A stretch of 64,000 bases of DNA from Variovorax paradoxus (GCF_030815975.1 NZ_JAUSXL010000002.1:310001-374000); one strand, 5' to 3'; shown: positions 39,304 to 49,906, counted from the first letter of the stretch. Numbers and translations are program-made. The notes: a model not told the origin generated them from the letters alone.

Positions 39304-42127
39304 CTAGTGCGCCTTGTCCCAGTTGGGACCGATGCCGATCTCGGCCAAGAGCGGCACCTTGAGCTCGGCCACGCCGGCCATCAGGCGCGGGATCTCGGTG
39401 CGCACCCATTCGACCTCGGCCTCGGGCACCTCGAACACCAGTTCGTCGTGCACCTGCATGATCATGCGGGTGGCGCGCTTTTCTTCGTCAAGCACGTTCT
39501 GTACCTTGATCATGCTGAGCTTGATCAGGTCGGCGGCCGTGCCCTGCATCGGCGCGTTGATGGCCGCGCGCTCGGCGCCGCCGCGGCGCGGGCCGTTGGG
39601 CGAATTGATCTCGGGCAGGTAGAGGCGCCGGCCGAACACGGTCTCGACGTAGCCCTTCTCCTTGGCCAGCGCCTTGGTCTCGTCCATGTACGCCTTCACC
39701 CCCGGATAGCGCGCGAAGTAGCGTTCGATGTAGGAAGCCGCGGCCTTGGTCTCGATGCCCAGGTTGCGCGCCAGGCCGAAGCTGCTCATGCCGTAGATGA
39801 GCCCGAAGTTGATCACCTTGGCATAGCGGCGCTGCTCGCTCGACACCTGATCGGGCGTGGAGCCGAACACCTCCGCCGCGGTGGCGCGGTGCACGTCGAT
39901 GCCTTCCCTGAAGGCGCGCAGCAGCGATTCGTCGCCGCTGATGTGGGCCATGATGCGCAGCTCGATCTGCGAGTAGTCGGCGCTCGCGATCACGCTGCCG
40001 GCCGGGCGCGATGAAGGCTTCGCGCACGCGGCGGCCTTCGGGCGTGCGGATCGGAATGTTCTGCAGGTTGGGATCGTTGCTCGACAGGCGCCCGGTCACC
40101 GCCACCGCCTGCGCATAGTGCGTGTGGACGCGGCCGGTGCGCGGGTTGGCAAGCTGGCCGAGCTTGTCGGTGTAGGTGCCCTTGAGCTTGGACAGCCCGC
40201 GGTGCTCGAGGATCTTGGCCGGCAGCGGATAGTCCTCGGCCAGTTTCTCGAGCACTTCTTCGTCCGTGCTCGGCGCGCCGCTCGGCGTTTTCTTGACCAC
40301 GGGCAGGCCCAGCTTGGTGAAGAAGATCTCGCCGATCTGCTTGGGTGAACCGAGATTGAAGGGCTGGCCCGCGATCTCGTAGGCCTCCTGCTCCAGCGCC
40401 ATGATGCGCGTGCCGAGTTCATGGCTTTGCGCCGCGAGCGTGGGCGCATCGATCAGCACGCCGTTGCGTTCGACGCGGTAGAGCGCCTCGCTCGAATCCA
40501 TCTCGAGCTGGTAGATGAAGCGCAGCTTCTCGTCGCGCTCGATCTGGGGCCACAGCGTCAGGTGCACGTCGAGCGTCTGGTCGCTGTCCTCGCACGAATA
40601 TTCGGCGGCCTTGGCGATGTCGACCTGGCTGAACGGGATCTGGTGCGCGCCCTTGCCGCACAGGTCCTCGTACGAGATGCCGCTGCGCCCCAGGTGGCGT
40701 TCGGCCAGGCTCGCAAGGCCGTGCGGCCGGTGCGCCTCGAGCACATAGCTCTGCAGCATGGTGTCGTGCGCATAGCCTTGCACCTCGATGCCGTGGTTGG
40801 CGAGCACATGGCGGTCGTACTTGATGTGCTGGCCGAGCTTTTTCTTCGCAGGGTTTTCGAGCCAGGGCTTGAGCCTGGCGAGCACTTCGTCGATGGGCAA
40901 TTGGGCGGGCGCATCGGGGTAGTTGTGCGCGAGCGGAACATAGGCCGCCGCGCCGGGCTCGACGCTGAAGCTCAGGCCGACGATGCGCGCGACCATCTCG
41001 TCGAGCGAGGTGGTCTCGGTGTCGATGGCGGCCAGCTCGGCGGCCTCGAGCTTTGCAAGCCAGGCGTCGAGCTGCTCCCAGGTGGTGATGGTCTCGTACT
41101 GGAGGTTGCTCGCGGGCGACGCGGCCTCCATCGCGCCGAGGTTGGTCGATTCATCGAACAGCCCGCCCTGGTCGCTGCTTGCCGCGGCCCCGCGGGCCAG
41201 TTGCTTCTTGATGTCTTCCTCGATCAGCTCGGGCGGCACTTCCAGCGCCTCGATCGACTTGACCAGGCTCTTGAAGCCGAACTTCTCGTAGAAGGGCTTG
41301 AGCTCGGCGGTCTGCGGCGCACCCACCGGCAGGCCTTCGAGCGAGGGCAGGCCGGCGACATGCGCAGCCAGGTCGCAATCGGTGCGGATCGTGACGAGGC
41401 GCTTGCTCAAAGGCAGCTTGTCAAGGGCCTTGCGCAGGTTCTCGCCGGCCTGGCCCTTCACCTCGGCGGCGCGTTCGATCAGCGCGTCGAGCGAACCGTA
41501 TTCGAGCAGCCATTTGGCAGCCGTCTTCGGGCCTACCTTCTCGACGCCGGGCACGTTGTCGACCGCATCGCCCACCAGCGTCTGGTAGTCGATCATCAGG
41601 TTGGGAGGCACGCCGAATTCCGTCGTGACCCCTGCCACGTCGCGCCTCTTGCCGTTCATCGTGTCGATGATGGTGATGTGCTCGTCCACCAGCTGGCTCA
41701 GGTCCTTGTCGCCACTCGAGACGATCACCTCGATGCCCTGCTGCGCCGCGGTCTTGGCCAGCGTGCCGATCACGTCGTCGGCCTCGATGTCGGGCACGCA
41801 GAGCACCGGCCAGCCCATCAGCTTGACCACCTCGTGGATGGGGTCGATCTGGCTGCGCAGATCGTCGGGCATGGGGGAGCGGTTGGCCTTGTATTCGGGG
41901 TACAGGTCGTCGCGGAAGGTCTTGCCGGGCGCATCGAAGATGCAGGCCGCGTAGTCGGCGCGCACCTCGCGGCGCAGCGCCGTCATCATGTTGATCATTC
42001 CGCGGATGGCGCCGGTCGCGGGGCTCTTCGGGTCGCCGGGCACGGCCCGCAGGTCGGGCATGGCATGGAAGGCGCGGTAAAGATAGCTCGAGCCATCGAC
42101 GAGCAGCAGCGTTTTCTTGTCGGTCAT
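39304..42127 (-). pseudogene. polA: DNA polymerase I, interrupted by a one-base frameshift
   Basis: All three domains are recognisable: 5' nuclease (about 1-290; LLLVDGSSYLYRAFHAMP), 3'-5' exonuclease (about 330-530; AAIDTETTSLDEM) and polymerase. The reading frame from 42127 is normal until REAFIAP near residue 707, then goes out of frame. The remaining 229 codons ([21 protein letters not shown] with motif A, and the motif C region [11 protein letters not shown]) are in the frame ending at 39304. Removing one G from the GGG at 40004-40006 restores [17 protein letters not shown] and a 940-residue enzyme. As the gene is near-essential and the change is in a short homopolymer, a sequencing error is the likeliest cause. 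DUF2782 and thrB follow divergently. Confidence 0.95.
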
Positions 42128-42223
42128 CGGGCCATTTTGCCGTGCCCGGACCGGCATTCCGAACCACGCCGGCAAGCGCCGCCCGCCGACACCGCAAAGC
42201 GGGCCCGCGCCTACAATCCCTGC

Positions 42224-42589
42224 ATGCCTAGCCCCACACTCCTGGTCGCCCGCCGCATCCTGCTGGCGCTGGCCTTTGCTGTTCCCGTTGCCGCCGTCCA
42301 GGCGCAGCCCGCGCCCGCCGCAACGCCTGCGCCGGGCGAGCCGCTACAAAATCAGGAGCAGGCCGACGGCCGCCGCAACCAGAAGGTCGAGCACATCCAC
42401 ACGGAAGACAGCGGCGCCTCGGTCGACGAGGTGCGCTACGGCGGCCGCACGCAGAGCATCGCCGTGAAGCCCAAGGCCAACGTGCCGGGCTACGAAGTGC
42501 GGCCCAACGATCCAGGTGCCCGCACGGGTTCGGGCGATGCCAACTCGAACGGCAACGGCGCCCGGGTCTGGAACGTGATGAAGTTCTGA
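42224..42589 (+). CDS. DUF2782 periplasmic protein
   Basis: It is a 121-residue exported protein. The signal peptide ends about AAVQAQP and the mature part has the DUF2782 sequence KVEHIHTEDSGASVDEVRYGG then GYEVRPNDPG. The function is unknown. A TACAAT box lies only about six bases upstream of the ATG, so the mRNA may have almost no leader. It sits between polA (divergent) and thrB, the order known from many betaproteobacteria. Confidence 0.88.
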   Translation: MPSPTLLVARRILLALAFAVPVAAVQAQPAPAATPAPGEPLQNQEQADGRRNQKVEHIHTEDSGASVDEVRYGGRTQSIAVKPKANVPGYEVRPNDPGARTGSGDANSNGNGARVWNVMKF

Positions 42590-42632
42590 CCGTGCCGCGC
42601 CTTCCATCTGCAGCAAGACGCTGAGCACCGCC

Positions 42633-43679
42633 ATGGCAGTTTTTACCGAAGTCGAATTCGGCGAGGCAGACGCGCTCGTGCAGCGCCTGGGCCTGGGCCC
42701 CCTGCGCGAGCTGCGCGGCATCGAGGGCGGCATCGAGAACACCAACTACTTTGCGACCGCCGAGAGCGGCGAGTTCGTGCTGACGCTGTTCGAGCGCCTC
42801 CATGCCGAGCAGCTTCCCTACTACCTTTGTCTCATGAAGCACCTGGCGGGCCGCGGCCTGCCGGTGCCGGAGCCCGTGGCCGACCCGGCCGTGCAGCCGC
42901 CCTCGGGCCATGCGCTGACGATTCCCGCGAATGCCCCGTGCGAGCTGCTGCTCAAGGTGGCGGGCAAGCCGGCCGCGCTGGTGCAGCGGCTCTCGGGCCG
43001 CAGCGAACTGGCGCCGGGCACCGCCCATTGCGCCGAGCTGGGTGCCATGCTGGCGCGCATGCACTTGGCCGCGCGCGACTTTCCGCGCATCCAGCCGAAT
43101 CTGCGCGGCCTCGCGTGGTGGAACGACACCGTGCCGGTGGTGCTGCCCTACGTCGGCGAATCGCAGGCAGCACTGCTGCGCGCCGAGCTCGCGTATCAGA
43201 ACCACATTGCCGAATCGTCGGCCTACGCGGCGCTGCCGCGCGGCCCCGTGCATGCCGACATGTTCCGCGACAACGTGATGTTCGCCACCGGCGAGCCCGC
43301 CGGCGCGGCGCCGCGGCTCACCGGCGTGTTCGACTTCTATTTCGCGGGCACCGACGCCTGGCTGTTCGACCTGGCCGTGTGCCTGAACGACTGGGCCATC
43401 GATCTCTCGACCGGCGAACACATTGCCGAACGCGCCGACACGCTGCTCGCAGCCTACGAAACCGTGCGCCCGCTGAATGCGGCCGAGCGCGCCCTGCTGC
43501 CCGCCATGCTGCGCGCCGCGGCGCTGCGCTTCTGGATTTCGCGGCTGTGGGACTTTCACCTGCCGCGCGAAGCCAGCATGCTGAAGGCGCACGATCCGGC
43601 GCACTTCGAACGCGTGCTGCGCGAGCGCGCCACCCATCCGCATGCCATGGCGCAGTCGCTCGAGCCGCTGCCCGCCTGA
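42633..43679 (+). CDS. thrB: Homoserine kinase (ThrB of the aminoglycoside-phosphotransferase fold)
   Basis: It phosphorylates homoserine in threonine synthesis. It has 348 residues, about 25 more than usual, owing to an insertion around 78-105 (VADPAVQPPSGHALTIPANA). Kinase features are GIEGGIENTNYFAT near 30, the catalytic loop VHADMFRDNVMF near 207 and the DFG-like GVFDFYFAG near 232. It is not the GHMP-type ThrB of enteric bacteria but the APH-fold form usual in Burkholderiales and Pseudomonas. It follows the DUF2782 gene by 43 bases and precedes the membrane protein by ten. Confidence 0.94.
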   Translation: MAVFTEVEFGEADALVQRLGLGPLRELRGIEGGIENTNYFATAESGEFVLTLFERLHAEQLPYYLCLMKHLAGRGLPVPEPVADPAVQPPSGHALTIPANAPCELLLKVAGKPAALVQRLSGRSELAPGTAHCAELGAMLARMHLAARDFPRIQPNLRGLAWWNDTVPVVLPYVGESQAALLRAELAYQNHIAESSAYAALPRGPVHADMFRDNVMFATGEPAGAAPRLTGVFDFYFAGTDAWLFDLAVCLNDWAIDLSTGEHIAERADTLLAAYETVRPLNAAERALLPAMLRAAALRFWISRLWDFHLPREASMLKAHDPAHFERVLRERATHPHAMAQSLEPLPA

Positions 43680-43689
43680 TCCTCGAAAA

Positions 43690-44514
43690 ATGAAACTCCA
43701 CATCGTGCCGGCGCGAACCGGCGCCGAATGGGTCCGCCTCGGGCTCAAGACCTTCTGGCGGCAACCGCTCGCCTTCATCTCGCTGTTCTTTTTGCTGATG
43801 GCGCTGATCTCGACGGTGTCGCTGCTGCCGCTCGTGGGCAGCGTGCTGGCGCCGATCCTGCTGCCCTTCATGACGCTGGGCCTGATGGTGGCCACCTCGG
43901 TGGCCTACACCGACAACGCAGAGGGCGCCGGCATTGCCGGCCACGCGCAGCGGCCCACCGGCTCCGCCATGTTCGTGGCCGTAGCGGCCGCCATGCGCAC
44001 CGAGTGGCGCTCGCTGGTCAAGCTCGGGGTGATCTCGGCGGCGTATTTCGTGGTGGCCGTGCTGCTCACGAGCGTCATCGACGGCGGGCAGCTGGCGCGC
44101 GCCTACCTGCTCGACGACATGCCCACGGCCGAGACCATCGCGAGCAGCGACTTCCAGGTGGCGCGCATGTTCCTGATGTGCCTGAACCTGCCGCTCTCGC
44201 TGGCGATGTGGCACGCCCCCGCGCTCGTGCACTGGCACGGCGTGGAGCCGGTGAAGAGCATCTTCTTCAGCGTGGTGGCGCTGTTCCGCAACTTCGGCGC
44301 CTACGCGCTCTTCGTGCTGGCGTGGTTCGGCGTGTTCCTGCTCGCGGGCATCGGAATGGGGCTCATCGCCACCGTGCTGATCGGCGTGGGCGCGGCGGCC
44401 GGTGGCGCGGCCCTCATCGGCAACGTGCTGATCGTGGGATCGGCGCTGGTGCTCGCGGCCATGTCGCTGAGTTCCACCTGGTTCACCTTCCGCGACAGCT
44501 TCGATCCGAGCTGA
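43690..44514 (+). CDS. BPSS1780-type membrane protein
   Basis: It has 274 residues with six to seven hydrophobic segments. It starts MKLHIVPARTGAEWVRLGLK and then FWRQPLAFISLFF, the family's characteristic opening. Function is unknown; a homologue commonly follows thrB in this bacterial group. The ATG at 43690 is ten bases after the thrB stop with little ribosome-site signal, so coupling to thrB translation is possible. Confidence 0.87.
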   Translation: MKLHIVPARTGAEWVRLGLKTFWRQPLAFISLFFLLMALISTVSLLPLVGSVLAPILLPFMTLGLMVATSVAYTDNAEGAGIAGHAQRPTGSAMFVAVAAAMRTEWRSLVKLGVISAAYFVVAVLLTSVIDGGQLARAYLLDDMPTAETIASSDFQVARMFLMCLNLPLSLAMWHAPALVHWHGVEPVKSIFFSVVALFRNFGAYALFVLAWFGVFLLAGIGMGLIATVLIGVGAAAGGAALIGNVLIVGSALVLAAMSLSSTWFTFRDSFDPS

Positions 44515-44550
44515 ACGCCCGGCGCGCCTCCAGGCCCGGGGCTGCGCTCC

Positions 44551-46074
44551 TCAATCCGCTGCGGCCCGGTCCTTTCGCAGGCTCGCGAACAGCGACCAGG
44601 CCATCCCGGCCAGCAGCAGCAGGCCGAGGCCCAGCGCTCCCCAGAGCCACCACTTGCGCGACGGGTCCGGCTGCGTGGGTACCGGCAGTTGTGCCGCCGC
44701 GGCAACCGCCGCATCGACGGCTGCAACCGGCGGCTGCGGCAGCGTGACGGAGGCCTGGTCCGCCGCCACAGGCTTGTTCGCACCATGGCCCGGCATCAGC
44801 GTGGCCAGCGGCAGCGCCGCTCCGGGCGGACCGCCCTGCACGGCGTTCTTCTCCGGCACCGCATTCCAGGCCAGCGAATAAGGCGCGGCGCCTTGCGCCA
44901 GGAACACCAGCGTGCGCGGCGTGGCGCCCACCGCAATCGACGGCGGCGCCGCGCCCAGCAGGCTCAGCGGACCCGCGGTGCGCAGCCGCAGGTGCGTGTA
45001 GCTCGCGCCGTCGAGCGCCAGCACCGGCGAGCGCGCTTCACCGCCCGCTTGCGCCAGGCGGTACACCACCGTGTCGAGCAGCGGCACTTCGCCCGGGCTG
45101 CCGGACGGCGCCGCCGGTGGGCGCTGCCGGTGCCGCAATGCATACAGCGGATTGCGGGGCACGGCCGCCGAATCGGCGGCGACCGTCGGCGTGGCGGCGA
45201 GCAGGCCCGAGATGCCGACCTGCGCCAGCGTGTTCACGTCGCCCAGGTCGATGCGCAGGCTTTCGACCGGGAGGCCGCGCGGCAGCGCGTAGTCGCAATG
45301 ATCCGCGCCGCAGCGCTCCGGCTTGAGCGCGCCGGACCATCGGAGCGGCGCCACGGGCTCGACCTCCTGCACGCTGTCGATCGCCACACCGGTCAGCGGC
45401 GCACCGTTCTGCGGATCGCTCCAGCGCAGGCGCAGGAAGCGCGCATGCACGCTGCCCAGGTCGACCGCAAGGCGTTCGATGGTCTGCCCGCCGTGCGCGA
45501 GCCGCACCAGCTGTTCTTCGCCGCCCACCGGCCGCCACTGCCGCAGATCGTCGCTGGCCTCCAGCCTGAAGGCGAACAGGCCGCGGGCATCCGTCGCCAT
45601 CTCGAAGCGCGCCTGCAGCAGGCCGCCCTGGAGCTGGCTCGCATCGATCAGCCACTGCGCCGCCTCGGCCGGCTTGCGCGCCGGCTTGCGAGCCAGCGCC
45701 AGCGATCCATCGGGCCGCACCCTGAAGTCCAGCGATGCGTCATCCGATGCATCTGCGGCACTCGCGGGCAGCGCGAAGATCGGCACCTCCTTCGAGCTGA
45801 AGCGCGGGGCCGCGGCCTCGTTGCGCAGCCATGCGTAGGGCACGGCATTGCCGGCGGCATTGCGCACCCGAAGGTCGCGCAGGTCGCCGCGCGCGGCCAG
45901 GCCGTAGATGCCGAGCGGCAGCGCGAGCCGGTAGTACGGCCCGCTGCCTTGCAGGCCAATGGGCGCGGCGGCGGCGGCGGGCTGCGCCCCCGCCGCGCCG
46001 TACCAGGCCGCGGCCATGGCCACGGCAAGGCGAACACCCGCCAGAAGAAGCGATGACTTCGTGTTTTGCTTCAT
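44551..46074 (-). CDS. DUF3999 envelope protein
   Basis: It has 507 residues with an N-terminal signal (MKQNTKSSLLLAGVRLAVAMAAA, cleavage about AGAQPA), a large periplasmic part with DUF3999 features (YYRLALPLGIYGLAARGDLRD near 48; LRIDLGDVNTLAQVGI near 280) and one C-terminal membrane segment (WWLWGALGLGLLLLAGMAW, about 475-495) with a short basic cytosolic end. Its start overlaps the DUF2339 stop (ATGA), so the two proteins are made together and probably form one inner-membrane assembly. Function is unknown. Confidence 0.85.
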   Translation of the reverse strand: MKQNTKSSLLLAGVRLAVAMAAAWYGAAGAQPAAAAAPIGLQGSGPYYRLALPLGIYGLAARGDLRDLRVRNAAGNAVPYAWLRNEAAAPRFSSKEVPIFALPASAADASDDASLDFRVRPDGSLALARKPARKPAEAAQWLIDASQLQGGLLQARFEMATDARGLFAFRLEASDDLRQWRPVGGEEQLVRLAHGGQTIERLAVDLGSVHARFLRLRWSDPQNGAPLTGVAIDSVQEVEPVAPLRWSGALKPERCGADHCDYALPRGLPVESLRIDLGDVNTLAQVGISGLLAATPTVAADSAAVPRNPLYALRHRQRPPAAPSGSPGEVPLLDTVVYRLAQAGGEARSPVLALDGASYTHLRLRTAGPLSLLGAAPPSIAVGATPRTLVFLAQGAAPYSLAWNAVPEKNAVQGGPPGAALPLATLMPGHGANKPVAADQASVTLPQPPVAAVDAAVAAAAQLPVPTQPDPSRKWWLWGALGLGLLLLAGMAWSLFASLRKDRAAAD

Positions 46075-49000
46075 GCCGCACCTCCTTCGGGCAATGCAAC
46101 ATCTTTCTCCATTTCCCTCTTCTTTGGCGGCACGGGCGCGAAATAGCCCACCAGCAGGAGCAATGCACCCACCGCAATGAATGACACGATGCGGAACAAT
46201 CCGCCCCGGTCCGCCAATTCGACGAAGAACAGTTTCAGCACCACAACGCCGAGCAGCGCGGCGCCGCCGACCCACAGGGTGCGCACCCCGCGTGCATGGC
46301 CGAGCACCATCGCGATCACGCCGCAGATGGCCCAGGTGATCGAGAGCGCCGCCTGCGTGAGCCACGAGGCGTAGAGCGCGTCGAAGCGCCAGTCGACGCC
46401 CGCGTAGTGATGGCAGCTGCGCAGCACCATGCCCGTCAGCAGCGCCAGGCCGGTGAGGCCGAGCACGCCCTTCGCCACCATCGGCTGCACGCGCGCGAAC
46501 GACGCCTGCGGCAAGGCGCGCCACCAGAGCACCAGCGCGAACAGCACCAGCCACTGCGCGAGTTCGAGCGGATTCAGCAGCGGCACATAGGGCAGCGGCG
46601 CCGCGTCGCCCGGGCTCGTGCCGTTGGTGACCCAGGCCCATGCGAGCAGATAGGCCGCCACCGGCATCGCCGCGATTTCGAGGTAGGCGGCGCGGTACTC
46701 GGCCACCGGCCAGCGCTGCAGCAGTGCGCGCGAACGCAGCATCCAGAGCGCAGCCACGGGCACCACGGCCCAGCCCAGCAATTGCCAGCTCGACCATTCC
46801 GCACCGATGCGCCCGAGCTGCCACTGGCATTCGCGTGCCGCAAGCAGCACAAAGAACCAGAAGCCCGCCACATGCAAAGGCACCAGTGCCGCCGAGGCCA
46901 GCCAGCGCTTCTGCGCATGCAGCAGCCGCAGGTGCCACAGCAGCGCCAGCGGCCAGGCGATCCAGCCCAGCGCGCTCGACGGCAGGTAGACCAGCGGCGC
47001 TGCCATGGCAACGGCATGGACCGCGACCAGGCCGAAGCCCGGCAAGGTGGCCAGGGTCGCCCGGCCCAACTGCGGCCAGTTGCGGCGATGCGCCACGAGC
47101 GCCGAAAGAACGGAGGTCACGAGCATGATCGCCATCGCGGCCGCGGCCAAGTGCGCGGCCAGCCCGTTGCGCCGCAGCACCTCGCCGGTTTCGTCGAGCC
47201 AGCCGAAGAGCCACCAGCCCAGCCCCCAGACCACCGGCAGCCACAGCACCGCCGAATGGGCGCACCAGTCGTTGATCCAGCGCTTGGGCTTGGGCTCGGC
47301 CGTGGCGCCGCCGGTGGCGCGCCGCCAAGCCTCGTCGTTGATCCAGCCACCGGCCAGCAGGGCCGCGAGCCCCAGCACCACCGGCGTCCAGAAACCCAGG
47401 TGCGCGAAAGCCGGCGGCGCGGCTTCGGCGTGGAAGACCCGGCCAAAGACATGGAGCAGGGCCGAGACGAGCTGCAGCACGCCCGCCAGCGCCGCGAGCG
47501 GCCCGTGCGCGATGCGCAGCGCCACCCAGAGCACGACCGTGGCCGTCAGCGGCCACAGCAGCGCGGCCTGCGCGAGGCTCACCTGGAACAGCATCGCCAG
47601 ATGCAGCAGGCTCACGCCGGCAATCACCGCGATGGCATTGCCCGGCGACCACACCGGCCGGATGCCGCGCGCCAATGCGGCACGGTGCGCCTGCAGCATC
47701 GACCAGGCGGCGCTGCCGAGCAGGCTCAGTGCGATCAGGCTCGCAGCCACCGCGCCCTGCCAGCCGCTCGCCAGCACCTCGTCGCCGCCATGCGCATCGG
47801 CGACCTGGTGCAGCGTGGCGATGAAACCGGCCACCGCCAGCGCCTGCATGCCGTAGCTCACGAAAGCCAGCAGCCGCAGCTGGAAGCGCACCGCCACGGC
47901 AAAGGTGCCTAAGGCCAGCACGGCCGTTGCCGCCGCCGCCCAGGGCGGCGTGAACCACTGCCACAGCAGCAGCGTGAGCGCACCCATGCCGAGCCACGGC
48001 AGCGCGGTGCCCACCAGCGCCTCCCAGCCGTTGCCTTCATCGAGCCTGCCGCGGCGATGAATGGTCCACATCGCAAATGCGCTCACCGCCACCAGCACCG
48101 GTCCGATCACCGATCCCTGCAGCAGCGGATGGCCCGCCGCGCCGTCGAGCTGCGTGGCCTGCAGCAGCTTCCACACCGCGCCGGCAAACACCACGAACGA
48201 GAAGGCCCGTGCGTACACGCGCTGCTGCCGCGCCCCCAGCCAGTACATGCCGGCCGCTTCCACGGCCCAGGCCGCGCCGGTCCACCGGCCCTCCAGCCCC
48301 AGCGGAATGGCGAGCGTGCCGAAGATCACGCCCACGATGGCGTAGGCCTCCGCCAGCAGCGCGAGGCCCTTGGGCTGCGTGGCGAACACCAGGCGGCCCA
48401 GCACCAGGTAGAAGGCCGCGAGCGCCATGGCCGAGAACGCGGCGCCGTATTCCCACGGCTGCATCAGCAGCACCTGCATGCCGAAAGCGACCATGGGCGT
48501 GCCGAACACCAGCGAACTGTCGACCCGCCCCGCGCGGCGCAGCGTGTCGAGCGCGCGTGCGGCCAGCGGCTGCGCGGGCTGCACCGGTGCGTCGAACAGC
48601 GTGCGGCGCGCGAACAGCAGGCCGATGGCCACGAACAGCAGGAAGAACACCAGCAGGAAGGGCTGCACGATGCCGTACTGGTCGGGCGTGTAGTACTTGT
48701 GCGCCCAGCCCGCGGCCAGCGTGAAGGTGCCGACGAAGCCGATCAGGTTCAGCACCCGCCAGGCCTTGAACCAGGCGATCAGCACGATGCCCACGTCGAG
48801 CACCAGCAGGTAGGTGAAGAGCCCTACCGGCCGGTTCTGCCCGGTGGACGCGAGCACCGGCGCCGCAAAGCCTTCGAGCGCCGCGACGATGGCCAGCAGC
48901 GGCGCGTTCTGCAGCACCGCCAGCACCGCGCTCAGCGCCGCCACGCCGAACAGGAAGGCGAAGCCGACGGTGGATGGCAGCAGCTCGTGCACCTTCATCG

Positions 49001-49817
49001 CCGCGAGCGTGGTCAGATAGAACACGCCGATGCCAGCCCCCTGCAGGATCAGCGCGTAGCCGGTGCGCTTGCGGCGCAGCAGCCAGCCCAGCGCCAGCAG
49101 GCCCGCGCCCACCAGCGCCACGGCCGCATAGCGCAGCTCGACCGGCACCGTGACGCGCTCGGCCGTATAGCGCAGCAGGAAGGCCAGTCCCAGGAATAGG
49201 ATCAGCACGCCGAGCTTCACCAGCATGTTGCCGCCGAAGATCAGGTTGGCGATGGGTGCGGGCAGGCGCTCGCGCCATGGGACCGGTGGAGGCGGCGGAG
49301 GCGGAGGTGGGCGCCGCGGCGACGGCGGCATGGCCGCCGGTGGCTTGGCAGCCGCCGGCGCTGCGGGCTGGGGAGCCGGCAAGACCGCCGCAGGCCTGGT
49401 CTCCGGCACCGGGACATGCGCTGCGGCAAGACCCCTCGCATCGGCCGCTTCCGCAGGCCGCGCGGCAACCGGCATGGGCGGCACGACCTCCCGGATCTCT
49501 GGGATCTCCGGATTGGCGGCCGGCACAGCCACTGCGCCTCCCGCACCTTGCGCCAGCCGCTGTTCGAGCAGGCTCACACGCTGTTCGAGTTCGGCCACGC
49601 GCTGCTGCAGCGTCGACATGCCGCCCGCCGATGCCGCCGGCGCACCGCTGGAAGGCGATGCGCGCTCAGCCTCGCTTCGCGCGGGTTCGGCGGCGGTTTT
49701 CTTGCCGATGATCTTCGGCAACACAAACGCGCCGACCACCGCCAGGATCAGCGCGGCCGGAACCGATTCGGCCAGGGCCCCGATGAAAAGGCCGGCGATC
49801 ATGCCAAGGAACCACAT
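46071..49817 (-). CDS. DUF2339 giant polytopic membrane protein
   Basis: It has 1248 residues. One N-terminal membrane segment (MWFLGMIAGLFIGALAES) is followed by a cytosolic or periplasmic coiled coil (STLQQRVAELEQRVSLLEQ, about 68-88) and an Ala/Pro-rich linker with nine consecutive Pro near residue 175. About twenty-five or more hydrophobic segments fill residues 190-1240. ATG at 49817 has a ribosome site GGGGAG; ATG at 49844 is nine codons upstream. No enzymatic motif is seen. DUF2339 and DUF3999 genes are paired in many proteobacteria with no established function. Confidence 0.87.
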   Translation of the reverse strand: MWFLGMIAGLFIGALAESVPAALILAVVGAFVLPKIIGKKTAAEPARSEAERASPSSGAPAASAGGMSTLQQRVAELEQRVSLLEQRLAQGAGGAVAVPAANPEIPEIREVVPPMPVAARPAEAADARGLAAAHVPVPETRPAAVLPAPQPAAPAAAKPPAAMPPSPRRPPPPPPPPPVPWRERLPAPIANLIFGGNMLVKLGVLILFLGLAFLLRYTAERVTVPVELRYAAVALVGAGLLALGWLLRRKRTGYALILQGAGIGVFYLTTLAAMKVHELLPSTVGFAFLFGVAALSAVLAVLQNAPLLAIVAALEGFAAPVLASTGQNRPVGLFTYLLVLDVGIVLIAWFKAWRVLNLIGFVGTFTLAAGWAHKYYTPDQYGIVQPFLLVFFLLFVAIGLLFARRTLFDAPVQPAQPLAARALDTLRRAGRVDSSLVFGTPMVAFGMQVLLMQPWEYGAAFSAMALAAFYLVLGRLVFATQPKGLALLAEAYAIVGVIFGTLAIPLGLEGRWTGAAWAVEAAGMYWLGARQQRVYARAFSFVVFAGAVWKLLQATQLDGAAGHPLLQGSVIGPVLVAVSAFAMWTIHRRGRLDEGNGWEALVGTALPWLGMGALTLLLWQWFTPPWAAAATAVLALGTFAVAVRFQLRLLAFVSYGMQALAVAGFIATLHQVADAHGGDEVLASGWQGAVAASLIALSLLGSAAWSMLQAHRAALARGIRPVWSPGNAIAVIAGVSLLHLAMLFQVSLAQAALLWPLTATVVLWVALRIAHGPLAALAGVLQLVSALLHVFGRVFHAEAAPPAFAHLGFWTPVVLGLAALLAGGWINDEAWRRATGGATAEPKPKRWINDWCAHSAVLWLPVVWGLGWWLFGWLDETGEVLRRNGLAAHLAAAAMAIMLVTSVLSALVAHRRNWPQLGRATLATLPGFGLVAVHAVAMAAPLVYLPSSALGWIAWPLALLWHLRLLHAQKRWLASAALVPLHVAGFWFFVLLAARECQWQLGRIGAEWSSWQLLGWAVVPVAALWMLRSRALLQRWPVAEYRAAYLEIAAMPVAAYLLAWAWVTNGTSPGDAAPLPYVPLLNPLELAQWLVLFALVLWWRALPQASFARVQPMVAKGVLGLTGLALLTGMVLRSCHHYAGVDWRFDALYASWLTQAALSITWAICGVIAMVLGHARGVRTLWVGGAALLGVVVLKLFFVELADRGGLFRIVSFIAVGALLLLVGYFAPVPPKKREMEKDVALPEGGAA

Positions 49818-49906
49818 CCTGAACTCCCCATGTTTGGCGAGCATGGAGTGTACGGCGGTTGTTTGGTTAAAAACCGCTCGAAACGCCCGTGGTTATTGCG
49901 ACCTCA

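Noticed and set aside
36677..39409. LysR regulator apparently fused to a long N-terminal extension
   Set aside because: The extension is antisense to the MFS gene and of low complexity; the LysR HTH begins normally at the ATG at 37639.
44551..47997. A 1148-residue fusion ending in DUF3999
   Set aside because: Only the part after 46074 has family sequence and a signal peptide; the rest is an out-of-frame reading of the DUF2339 gene.
46071..49817. DUF2339 protein considered as a transporter or glycosyltransferase
   Set aside because: Despite many membrane segments, no transporter motif or catalytic residues could be found; function left open.
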